Assembly: GCF_014695975.1 (NCBI RefSeq)
Contig: NZ_JACJPI010000084.1
Span: forward strand, 124,001-188,000
Length of the DNA stretch: 64,000 nt
DNA from: Leptolyngbya sp. FACHB-321
GTDB lineage: Bacteria > Cyanobacteriota > Cyanobacteriia > Leptolyngbyales > Leptolyngbyaceae
Direction of reading: 5' to 3'
The translations under genes and the position numbers were made by a program. Position 1 is the stretch's first letter. The number at the start of each line of letters is the position of its first letter. Shown here piece after piece: positions 17,320 to 25,340 of the stretch. The notes beneath the pieces are model-generated. The model was not told where the DNA came from. It made no database searches and worked only from the letters and a program-made list of their open reading frames with translations.

Positions 17320-18546
17320 CTACAAAGCTAGCTGTTTCCGAACAGTCTGCATTGCCTCTAGCAACTTTGACAACTCTGCTTCGCTGCTTCGACGTGGGTG
17401 ATTGGTAGAGTTTAAGGCAGCCTCTAGAATAGCGGCGGGTTGACCAGTTTGTTGAGTCCAGGCATCAAGTAGCGTTGGCAGTGGGAGTGGTTCTGTACCT
17501 AGCCCCAGCGCTTTTTGGATTGCAAGCTGCTCTGCTTTACAGATGGTATCCACGACAAATTGATTGCTCTCAGCTTTCCGTAAGACGGCTGACATAGCTT
17601 GAATATATGCCTCGCTGTTGTCAACGATCGGGGTTGTGAGGGCGATCGCAGGACCGAACCGCCGATTTTGTCCCCAAAGGAGCACTAGCATCATGACGGT
17701 TACTTGAATCAAGACCAGCAGCAGGGGTGTTTTTGCCAGATAGCTGACTAAATTGCCATCTTCCTGCTTGATAACCTCTGCGTCTTTGTAGCCATGTGAG
17801 TATTCGTCTACCCAAATGGGCAGTTTCGTAGCTGTAACCAGCGTTGCCAAAAACTCAAAGTTACCTGGGGCATCTTGATAAGCATTGGCTGTTAGATGCG
17901 GTGTGGATGCAAAAACAACCCGTCCTTGCCCCATGGTCTGCTGCCAGACAACAGCACCAAACGAATCATTCAACAGTGGCTCGATTCTAGTGTCGCGATC
18001 GGTTTCGCGACGGCTCGTGTGGATTTGCACAGCACCAGCAGGACTGCCGATCGCGCTTTCAAACGGTGCTTTGGTAACTGGCGATTGCGCGCCCAGCAGT
18101 ATCAGCACATTACCGCGTTCGACCCATGCCATGCTTGCCACCGAGAGAGGTTCACCACTACTGACTTGCAGCAAGGTAATGGGGGAAGAGGTAGAGGCGG
18201 CAGGGGAAGCAAGGAGTTCAGGGGAAGCAGTAACAGACATGCTTATCTGTGCGTCTCTGTGTCTCTGCATCTCTGCGGTTTGGTTGGGATTGGCGGTTTC
18301 GATCGTCGGCGTTTTTAGCTCGCTGGGTTGGAATAGCAGCTTTAACGGCTTCTGCCAGCGCTGAATTGTGACGCCTCTGGATTCCATGAAGGCATACCAG
18401 GCTCCGTAGCCATCGGGCGATCGACCATAAGTGGAGCCACTTTGCTGCTGCTTGCCACCTGGAGCCGCAAAGAGACTAATGATCATCAGCGCAGCCAGGG
18501 CGATCGCGAGTATCCAGATTTGTCGCTTGGAGAGCGTCATGGGCAA
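17320..18546 (-). CDS. DUF4350-domain membrane protein
   Basis: A 408-residue protein with an N-terminal membrane helix (RQIWILAIALAALMIISLFA), a DUF4350-like domain (YGRSPDGYGAWYAFMESRGV, then GNVLILLGA and GRVVFASTPHLTANAY), a second membrane helix near residue 275 (LLLVLIQVTVMMLVLLWGQ) and a cytoplasmic tail. Residues about 90-125 come from low-complexity DNA (18180-18290) that looks like intergenic repeat and is probably an in-frame insertion. The function is unknown; the genomic link is to MoxR and DUF4129. Confidence 0.85.
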   Translation of the reverse strand: MPMTLSKRQIWILAIALAALMIISLFAAPGGKQQQSGSTYGRSPDGYGAWYAFMESRGVTIQRWQKPLKLLFQPSELKTPTIETANPNQTAEMQRHRDAQISMSVTASPELLASPAASTSSPITLLQVSSGEPLSVASMAWVERGNVLILLGAQSPVTKAPFESAIGSPAGAVQIHTSRRETDRDTRIEPLLNDSFGAVVWQQTMGQGRVVFASTPHLTANAYQDAPGNFEFLATLVTATKLPIWVDEYSHGYKDAEVIKQEDGNLVSYLAKTPLLLVLIQVTVMMLVLLWGQNRRFGPAIALTTPIVDNSEAYIQAMSAVLRKAESNQFVVDTICKAEQLAIQKALGLGTEPLPLPTLLDAWTQQTGQPAAILEAALNSTNHPRRSSEAELSKLLEAMQTVRKQLAL

Positions 18547-18682
18547 GGAGTGAGGGGAGAAAGGGTAAGGGAGAAGAGAAGCAGGGGAGGGAGAGGAAGC
18601 AAAGGGTGAGGAAGAGGAGCAGCAGTAAGAGGTTGGTGCAAGCTCAATTCAATGAACTCAAAACTGAAAATTCAAAACTCTC

Positions 18683-19264
18683 TCAAGCGGTTTCAATGTC
18701 TTGATAAGCGCGTTGGCAGCGATCGAACTCATCGGCTGAGATCTCGGCGTTGTCAAAGCAAAGTTGCTCGTGGGTGCGGATCAGCACCCGGTAAGGGGCG
18801 GAACGGGGTAACGTTTGGATAATTTGCAGGTATTCGCCGTTGGTGCGGCTGGGTTCGTGGGGAATGGGTTCGGTGTCATTTAAGCGTTGAAGTGCAGCCA
18901 TATAGAGGGCACGGCTCGCTTCGCGGTAGTCACCTTGCTGGGCAAAGGTACGCGATCGCCGGAGCCATTCTGCCACCGTCAACGGGCGATCAGTGCGATC
19001 GGGTTGAACAACCTGCCCCTGTTGTGACGGCACCAGGGCACTAAGGTAGGGACGCAAGAACGTGTAAAGCTGCCAGCTTAACCAGCCCAGCATTGCCCCT
19101 GCAATCACCCAAAACAACAGCCGCAGCAACCACTCTGGCAAAATTTCATTAGGCAAACGGGCGCGATCGACAGGTGCAAACAGCCGCTCTAACCACTCAC
19201 TCACCCGCTGCTGCATCAGCCGCAACTGCCATCCAATGCTGGTTTTCTCGAAGGAGCCTGCCAT
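18683..19264 (-). CDS. DUF4129-domain membrane protein
   Basis: A 193-residue protein with one central membrane helix (LLRLLFWVIAGAMLGWLSWQLY, about 47-68) and a C-terminal DUF4129-like region (LRRSRTFAQQGDYREASRALYMAALQRL). It is the first gene of the leftward DUF4129 / DUF4350 / MoxR set. In other bacteria DUF4129 is often the tail of a larger transglutaminase-like protein; here it stands alone. Start ATG at 19264. Confidence 0.85.
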   Translation of the reverse strand: MAGSFEKTSIGWQLRLMQQRVSEWLERLFAPVDRARLPNEILPEWLLRLLFWVIAGAMLGWLSWQLYTFLRPYLSALVPSQQGQVVQPDRTDRPLTVAEWLRRSRTFAQQGDYREASRALYMAALQRLNDTEPIPHEPSRTNGEYLQIIQTLPRSAPYRVLIRTHEQLCFDNAEISADEFDRCQRAYQDIETA

Positions 19265-19311
19265 CGGTTCACCTTAATCGCGATCGAGTCTTTGCGTTCA
19301 GACTTTAATAC

Positions 19312-19353
19312 TTGCCTCCTGCCTTCTACCTTTTGCCTCCTGCCTTCTACCTT
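19312..19353. repeat. Two perfect 21-bp tandem units in an intergenic gap
   Basis: The unit TTGCCTCCTGCCTTCTACC followed by TT occurs at 19312-19332 and 19333-19353. On the other strand it reads AAGGTAGAAGGCAGGAGGCAA, a member of the AAGGCAG-like family seen elsewhere in the window. Confidence 0.9.
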
Positions 19354-19369
19354 TTGCTTTTACCTGCCC

Positions 19370-20686
19370 CTAATCCACCCCCTCTATCTCTGGCATCTCC
19401 ACCAGAATGACACGCACACGCTGACCATCTTCAAGCACAGTAAGCTGCACGTTGTCAATTTGAAGACTATCGTTGGCTTCGGGTGGACGCTGCAACTCTT
19501 CAAGAAACAAGCCTGCTAGGGTTGCCGCTTCATCGCGCGGCAACTGAAGATTCAACTCGTTATTGACGGTCGCGATGCTAGCACGAATTTTGAAGATGCC
19601 TTCATGTTCACTAAGCTGACGAAATTCGCGTTCTTCTTCTGCATCATATTCGTCGCGAATTTCACCAACAATTTCTTCTAAAACGTCCTCTAGTGTTATT
19701 AATCCGGCTGTACCGCCAAACTCATCCTGCACAACGACCAGATGTAGCCGATTTTGCTTCATCTCTGCCAGAAGATCGGTTGCAAGCTTTGTTTCAGGAA
19801 CGTAGTGGACAGGGCGAAGCAACTCTTGGATGCCCGGAGCGTCTTCTGCGCTAACGGGAAAGGGGCGAATGAGATCTTTAACGTGCAGTATGCCTACGAT
19901 ATTGTCCAGGTCATCCTCGCAAACGGGCAGGCGAGTATGAGCATTCTCAGACACAATCTGGCAAGCATCTTGCAAGGATGTAGTGGTTTTAAGGTATTGA
20001 ATCTGCACTCGGGGCACCATGATTGCCCGTGCCGTGATGTGGCTGAGTTCGACAGCACCATGAATGATGCGTCGTTCTTGTTCGCCAACTGAGCCACCTG
20101 CAAGCCCAGCATCAACCATCGCTTTAATTTCTTCTGTGCTGATGGCTTCTTCTTCTTCGTTCGCTGCGTTGCCTGCCAGATCCAAAATCAAGTTGGTGGT
20201 TAGGCTCACAAGCTTAACCACAGGAGCGGTTAGCTTTTGCAGCAGACGCAGCGGACGAATGCAAACCAGCGCAAAGGACTCAGCATGACGGATTGCTAGC
20301 TTTTTAGGTACCAGCTCGCCGAAGATGAGACTAACAAGGGCGATCGCAACCGTCACCCCTACTAGCGCCACTTTTTCGGCTGTCGCTTCGGGGATAAATG
20401 GACTCAGCACCTTTGTCAGTGGTGTTGCCAAATTTTCAGCCGCGAAAGCACCGTTAAGGAAGCCCGTGAGGGTAATCACCAGTTGAATCGTCGCTAAAAA
20501 GCGGGTGCTGTCTGCCGTAGTTGCCAGCACCAGACGGGCACGACGGCTACCCTGATCAGCCAGGAGCTGTAGCCTCACATCACTCGCTGAGACAAGAGCG
20601 ATCTCTGCGGCGGCAAAAAAGGCATTGATGGCAATCAGCACAAGGTTGATGCCAATCAAAAGCGGAATATTGGTCGCTGTGTTCAT
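19370..20686 (-). CDS. CNNM/CorC-type membrane protein with DUF21, CBS pair and CorC_HlyC domains
   Basis: A 438-residue protein annotated in many genomes as hemolysin family or CorC. I start it at ATG 20686 (MNTATNIPLLIGINLVLIAI); an upstream in-frame start adds 11 residues but no recognisable sequence. Domains: DUF21 with membrane helices (1-195), a CBS pair (about 215-335, with MVPRVQIQYLKT and LVVVQDEFGGTAGLITLEDVLEEIVGEI), and a CorC_HlyC C-terminal domain. Relatives move or sense Mg2+ or other divalent cations. Upstream of the start lie 231 bp shared with the divergent glyoxalase-like pseudogene. Confidence 0.92.
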   Translation of the reverse strand: MNTATNIPLLIGINLVLIAINAFFAAAEIALVSASDVRLQLLADQGSRRARLVLATTADSTRFLATIQLVITLTGFLNGAFAAENLATPLTKVLSPFIPEATAEKVALVGVTVAIALVSLIFGELVPKKLAIRHAESFALVCIRPLRLLQKLTAPVVKLVSLTTNLILDLAGNAANEEEEAISTEEIKAMVDAGLAGGSVGEQERRIIHGAVELSHITARAIMVPRVQIQYLKTTTSLQDACQIVSENAHTRLPVCEDDLDNIVGILHVKDLIRPFPVSAEDAPGIQELLRPVHYVPETKLATDLLAEMKQNRLHLVVVQDEFGGTAGLITLEDVLEEIVGEIRDEYDAEEEREFRQLSEHEGIFKIRASIATVNNELNLQLPRDEAATLAGLFLEELQRPPEANDSLQIDNVQLTVLEDGQRVRVILVEMPEIEGVD

Positions 20687-20917
20687 GTTGCAGGTTGGCG
20701 AGCGGATGTCCAGACTCAAAAAGACACATCCAACGATCGAGCCAATAAATCATAAAAAAGAACTCTCCAAAGTTTAGCGCCTATCTTGTGACCTTTCTTA
20801 AAGGGATTCCTACAGAGGGGCTAAGGCACCGTCTATACCTGCTCTAGCTAAGCAGCTTTCGCACGCGCGAAGCATCCGTTCGCCTGTGGTACAAATGAAT
20901 TGTTTAAGGGAGAAAAT

Positions 20918-21342
20918 ATGCATCCAAGACTTAATCTTGTAACGTTGGGAGTGCATGACCTGTCGCGATCGCTCCAGTTTTACCGCGATGGCTTGGGCTG
21001 GAAACCTTCTAGCGCTAGTCAAGCAGAAATTGCCTTTTTTCAGCTTGGTGGACTGGTGCTAGCGCTGTATCCAAGAACAAAGCTAGCAGAGGATATAACG
21101 ATTGATGCCGTAGGAACAGGCTTTCCGGGGATCACGCTAGCATACAACGGCAAAAGTCGGGCAGAGGTCGATGAAGTGCTACAGCTCGTTAAACAGTTAG
21201 GTGCAAGGGTTGTGAAACCGGCGCAAGATGTTTTTGGGGCGGCTATAGCGGTTATTTTGCTGATCCAGATGGGCACCTTTGGGAAGTTGCCTGGAACCCC
21301 TTTTTCAAGTTCGATGCGGCTGATCAGCTCATTTTGCCTTGA
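20918..21342 (+). pseudogene. VOC/glyoxalase-family protein with a -1 frameshift
   Basis: The start ATG 20918 has a good ribosome site (GGGAGA). Residues 1-103 read as a vicinal-oxygen-chelate protein (LNLVTLGVHDLSRSLQFYRDGLGW). At 21231-21235 a run of five T is followed by GGGG. Adding one T restores a frame encoding DVFWGGYSGYFADPDGHLWE and the expected ending to TGA at 21340-21342. As given, the uncorrected frame runs on to 21436 with unrelated residues. This may be a true frameshift or a homopolymer sequencing error. Confidence 0.85.
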
Positions 21343-21358
21343 TACAAGAGAGTTGTTT

Positions 21359-22048
21359 CTAGCGTGGGTTTGTTCCAAAGATCGCGGTAGTGGCACGTTG
21401 CAGTCTGTTCAAGCTTTTGAGAGAGCCGTACACTAAGCGGGCTGCCGCGATCGGCTGCTTCACCATACCCCACGCTAACGGTAGCGGTTGCAGGGCACCA
21501 TCCTGGTCGATCGCGTTAGCAAGATTAGGCAGATCATGCTGTGCGTTATCACTAACGACACGCAGCATGGCAACCGTTGCACCCAGTTGGTAGAGGCTAT
21601 CGAGTGCAGCAAAGCCCTCCATATCAACTACATCTGCTGCGTAGTCTTGGGCTAACTGGTGTTTTTCTTGGGCAGACGAAACCAGGCGATCGCTCGTCAA
21701 GGCTCTAACCAATGCTGGCGTTGTCAGTTTTGTGTGCAGCCAGTCTGTAAGAGCCGTATCACAGGGCAGCACGGAGGCAGGATGTGTGCGATCAACGCAT
21801 TCTCGGTACAGCACTACGTCGGCGATCGCGTAGCGCGGTATAAGCCCACCACACAACCCCATCACCAAAAGCTTCTGTCCAGCAACAATGCGCCCCACTT
21901 TCTGCTGAGCGTGCAAGTACTGACGCAAGGGTGCTGACCCGATCGGGATGGGCAAAACAATTCCTGCTGCTGCCCGACCAATGCCCCGACAGACGGCTTG
22001 ATATTCTGCCCCTTGCGGCACCAAAATTAGATCAATACGCTGACCCAT
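21359..22048 (-). CDS. hpnG: Nucleosidase/phosphorylase-family protein, HpnG-like
   Basis: A 229-residue protein of the MTA/SAH nucleosidase superfamily, resembling hopanoid-associated HpnG. I start at ATG 22048 (MGQRIDLILVPQGAEYQAV); the frame upstream is repeat DNA. Visible motifs are LLVMGLCGGLIPRYAIADVV (ribose/phosphate loop), VVDMEGFAAL (purine site) and LRVVSDNAQHDLP with the catalytic Asp. HpnG removes adenine from adenosylhopane made by HpnH. hpnA and hpnH lie 6-8 kb downstream on the other strand, which supports the name. A general nucleosidase role cannot be excluded. Confidence 0.75.
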   Translation of the reverse strand: MGQRIDLILVPQGAEYQAVCRGIGRAAAGIVLPIPIGSAPLRQYLHAQQKVGRIVAGQKLLVMGLCGGLIPRYAIADVVLYRECVDRTHPASVLPCDTALTDWLHTKLTTPALVRALTSDRLVSSAQEKHQLAQDYAADVVDMEGFAALDSLYQLGATVAMLRVVSDNAQHDLPNLANAIDQDGALQPLPLAWGMVKQPIAAARLVYGSLKSLNRLQRATTAIFGTNPR

Positions 22049-22111
22049 GCACCATCCGCCAAAATTGCTGTGCCCTGATACTACAGCAAGTTGAAGACTC
22101 TCCTCTCCTGC

Positions 22112-22150
22112 CGCCCTTGTCCTTCTACCTTCTGCCTTCTGCCTTTCGCT
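22112..22150. repeat. Heptamer-type repeat upstream of the HpnG-like gene
   Basis: CCTTCTACCTTCTGCCTTCTG on this strand is the complement of the AAGGCAG/AAGGTAG family. It lies between the HpnG-like gene and the divergent DUF4912 protein gene. Confidence 0.7.
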
Positions 22151-22241
22151 CTGCAATGATTCTCCAACGCTGTAGGATTGGCACCGCATGATTGTTGTGT
22201 TACTTGTTAAGGGTTAGTACCAAGGGATCAGGGTTATTGAT

Positions 22242-24611
22242 ATGACGAGGTTGCGTAAGCAAGAGACTTCAATCGTCTCCCTGACAATACTATTTACACT
22301 GTCTTTTGCTGCAAGTGTAGCTGGTGGCGTTGTCGCATCCAAGGCGACGGCTGCTAGACCGCTAGCAGGGATGTTGATGATCAATCCTATCCTGGGTCAG
22401 ACGGCTAGTACGATCGCCTTTCCGCTGCCAACAAACGTACCTGTAGGCACCTCAATTCGCATTGGTGGTTCCAGCGGTATGGGGACGATCAACCAGGCGC
22501 TGAAACAACGCTTTGAGCAACGATTCGTTGGTACGAAGGTTGAACTGAACACCCAGGGCACAGGTCCAGCGATCAAAGACTTGATGGATAACAATGCTGA
22601 CTTGGCGGCGATCGGTCGTACGCTCATGCCGCAAGAAAAGGCGCAAGGGCTGGTAGCGGTGCCAGTCTCACGGCATAAAATCGCCATCATTGTGGGTGCC
22701 GAAAATCCGTTTAAAGGTGGGCTGACGTTTGAGCAGTTCGCCAAAATCTTTCGAGGTGAGATTAAAGACTGGGCACAAGTAGGGGGTGAACCGGGTCCCA
22801 TTCGGTTTATCGATCGCCCCGGTAGCAGCGACACTCGCCAAGCCTTTCGCAACTATCCAGTTTTTAAGCAGGCACCCTTTGTTACAGGAAAAACTGCCCA
22901 ACAGCTTGGACAAGATAGTACTAGCCAGGTAGTAGAGGCACTTAAAGTAAGTGGTATTGGCTACGCGATCGCTGACCAACTGAAAGACTACAGCAATGTA
23001 CGAATCGTCCCGATTAACAACACGCTGCCGAGCAACCCCAAATATCCCTTTTCCCAACCGTTGATTTACGTTTATAAAGGACCGCAGCCAAATCTCCCAG
23101 CGCAAGCGTTCTTGGGTTACGCCGCTGCACCTGTGAGTCGTCAAACGATTGAAACGGCGCGGAAAGAAGCAACAGCAAGCGCCACGAACCCGGACGTTAC
23201 ATCCCCTAGCCCGCAAGAAACGATTCCGAGTCCTCAGCCGGTGTCATCGGATGTGCCCGTGCCGTCAACGGTAGCACAAGCCCCCAGTGTGAACGGAGAC
23301 ACTGACGCACCAACAAAGTCGTGGCTCTGGTTACTGGCGCTACCACTCTTAGGCAGCTTTGTTTGGTGGGTACTGAAAAATCGTGATGCTGAGTCTGAGC
23401 TAGCAGAACCAGAGCTGGAGGAAGACATTGAAGAGGGCTTTATTCCTCCTACAGTTAACCCTATGCCGACCGGGGAGCCACTAACGGAAGCGTCAATCGT
23501 ACCTATTGCTGATGTTGCTGCGCCACTGCTCGGAGCCATTCAACCACTGAGCAGCAGTCGTTTAATTCTGGTGCCCCGCGACTGCAAGAATGCGTATGCC
23601 TACTGGGAAATCCCTGCTGAGGCACAAGCGTCGCTACAGCAGCAAGGTGCCCAGAGGTTGGTCATACGGCTCTACGACGTAACGGGCATTGACATTAGGC
23701 GACAACCGCCAGAAAGTCTTCAGGAGTTTGAGTGTGAGGCTCAGGCACAAGATCGACATCTCCCGATTCGGACGGACGATCGAACGTATCTTACCGAGCT
23801 TGGCTACATTGCGGCTGAGGGACGCTGGCTCCAGGTTGCTCGATCGGAGCCTGTACACGTACCTGCTTGCCCTGTGGCACAAAAGGCGATCGCGCCGGAT
23901 GCCGCAAGCGACGAGATACCAAGTGACAGTGTAGTGTTGGCAGATGGAACACTCTCAACAGAGGGTGCTGCGTCTCCGGTCATTGCTGTCGATCGCAGTG
24001 GATTGTATGCTACTGCTGACGACAACCAGCTTGTGCAGGAACCCTATGCTACTAGCACTGCCTTGCAAACAGGTGAGATAGCACGAGCAAGCGCCTGGTA
24101 TGACGAGTCTGAGGATGCTGCCTCGTTGACCGCTGACACGATAGCAAAGGGTGAAGTGATGGATGGGATGGTGTGGCATCGATCGCTAGAAGCCATCGCC
24201 TCGGAAACGCCAAACATTTCGGAAACACCAGAACCAGTCTTCGCAGCAAGCGCTCTTGCCGAGCGAACGATTGCCGACAGCTCTCAGCCGACGAGCCAAA
24301 GTCAGCTTATGCTCATTCCTCGCGCTGACCAAGCTTTATACGTATATTGGGAAGCAGATCAAGCCGAAAAAGATGCGCTAAAGCAACAGGGTGGGCAGCA
24401 GATGGTGCTACGAGTGTATGCCGCCACTGGTACAGGCAATGCTTTCCCTCAAAGCGTGCAACAGTACTTTTGTAATGACTGGGATCAGGATCAACATGTC
24501 TCAGTGCCCGTTAGCAACCTGGAATACATTGCTGAACTAGGCTACATGGCGCTAGATGGACGCTTTCTTATGCTGGCGCGATCAACACCGACCTGGGTTC
24601 CTGGTGCGTAG
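22242..24611 (+). CDS. PstS-like substrate-binding domain fused to a membrane helix and two DUF4912 domains
   Basis: A 789-residue fusion. The N-terminus has a signal-like hydrophobic segment (IVSLTILFTLSFAASVAGG). Residues about 70-310 are a PstS-like periplasmic binding fold (IRIGGSSGMGTINQALKQRF, AAIGRTLMPQEKAQGL, FIDRPGSSDTRQAF). After a Pro/Ser linker comes one membrane helix (WLWLLALPLLGSFVWWVL, about 360-378). The C-terminal half has two DUF4912-like copies (about 433-545 and 685-785), each with LxLxPR-D, a YxYWE motif and an ELGYxAxxGR ending. An acidic linker lies between them. The ligand is unknown: phosphate or another small anion is suggested by the first domain only. Confidence 0.85.
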   Translation: MTRLRKQETSIVSLTILFTLSFAASVAGGVVASKATAARPLAGMLMINPILGQTASTIAFPLPTNVPVGTSIRIGGSSGMGTINQALKQRFEQRFVGTKVELNTQGTGPAIKDLMDNNADLAAIGRTLMPQEKAQGLVAVPVSRHKIAIIVGAENPFKGGLTFEQFAKIFRGEIKDWAQVGGEPGPIRFIDRPGSSDTRQAFRNYPVFKQAPFVTGKTAQQLGQDSTSQVVEALKVSGIGYAIADQLKDYSNVRIVPINNTLPSNPKYPFSQPLIYVYKGPQPNLPAQAFLGYAAAPVSRQTIETARKEATASATNPDVTSPSPQETIPSPQPVSSDVPVPSTVAQAPSVNGDTDAPTKSWLWLLALPLLGSFVWWVLKNRDAESELAEPELEEDIEEGFIPPTVNPMPTGEPLTEASIVPIADVAAPLLGAIQPLSSSRLILVPRDCKNAYAYWEIPAEAQASLQQQGAQRLVIRLYDVTGIDIRRQPPESLQEFECEAQAQDRHLPIRTDDRTYLTELGYIAAEGRWLQVARSEPVHVPACPVAQKAIAPDAASDEIPSDSVVLADGTLSTEGAASPVIAVDRSGLYATADDNQLVQEPYATSTALQTGEIARASAWYDESEDAASLTADTIAKGEVMDGMVWHRSLEAIASETPNISETPEPVFAASALAERTIADSSQPTSQSQLMLIPRADQALYVYWEADQAEKDALKQQGGQQMVLRVYAATGTGNAFPQSVQQYFCNDWDQDQHVSVPVSNLEYIAELGYMALDGRFLMLARSTPTWVPGA

Positions 24612-24731
24612 GGAGTTTGTGGGCGATCGCTGGGACAATGGGGTTGAGACGTTAGCGCTATGCCAGCTTACGCTCGATCGTTTCAACGCCGTCGGTCATT
24701 GCTTTATCTAGCGTCAGCAAGGTATACAGTT

Positions 24732-25253
24732 ATGGGACTTTTTTTCGACATCCTTAGCGCCATTAATCATCCCAACCAGCAAGGCAGCGTCGAACAACTG
24801 AATATCATTGTAAGTGAGGCGCAACAGCTAGGCAGCAGCCACGGGTTCGATGATGCCATGCTCCAAACGCTGCTCTCGGTAGTAGGCGGTTTCTTGCAAA
24901 CAGTCTTTCGGCAGTCTGCTGTGATCGGTAGTGTGGCTAGTGATGCGCTAGTTAGTCAGACAGTCAGCACATCCCATTACGATGCTGCCTCGCTGCCAGC
25001 ATTTCTTACACCAGAGCGTCAGCAGCAGTTGCTTCAGGCTCTTGCCCAACGTACTGGCTTAAGTAACACGACGCTGCAAGCCGCACTGCCTGGTCTGGTT
25101 AAAGTGGCATTAGGGTTTCTCAATTTGGGAACGGGCACCTTCCGCACATCAGGAGCAAACCCTGTCCTGAAGTCATTTTTAATGACCGATCACAATGAGA
25201 ATATTGATTTAGGGGAGGTCTTTAAATTTTCTAATCGCTTGCTGCATCCTTGA
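24732..25253 (+). CDS. Small DUF937-like protein
   Basis: A 173-residue protein starting at ATG 24732 (MGLFFDILSAINHPNQQGSV); the frame is open 24 codons upstream without recognisable sequence. It is helical, with LQTLLSVVGGFLQTVFRQSA and TLQAALPGLVKVALGFLN segments that resemble the DUF937 family. No catalytic motif is visible and the function is unknown. It lies 120 bp after the DUF4912 fusion. Confidence 0.7.
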   Translation: MGLFFDILSAINHPNQQGSVEQLNIIVSEAQQLGSSHGFDDAMLQTLLSVVGGFLQTVFRQSAVIGSVASDALVSQTVSTSHYDAASLPAFLTPERQQQLLQALAQRTGLSNTTLQAALPGLVKVALGFLNLGTGTFRTSGANPVLKSFLMTDHNENIDLGEVFKFSNRLLHP

Positions 25254-25340
25254 CAAAACCAGCAGTCGCCTAGGCGCTGTAATCGGTAGCCTAAAACGGT
25301 AGGATGACTAGTAGCAACTGAAGTACCTGTAAGTTGAGGG

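Noticed and set aside
22049-22189. N-terminal extension of the HpnG-like protein by 47 residues
   Set aside because: The segment is heptamer repeat DNA; the recognisable protein starts at ATG 22048.
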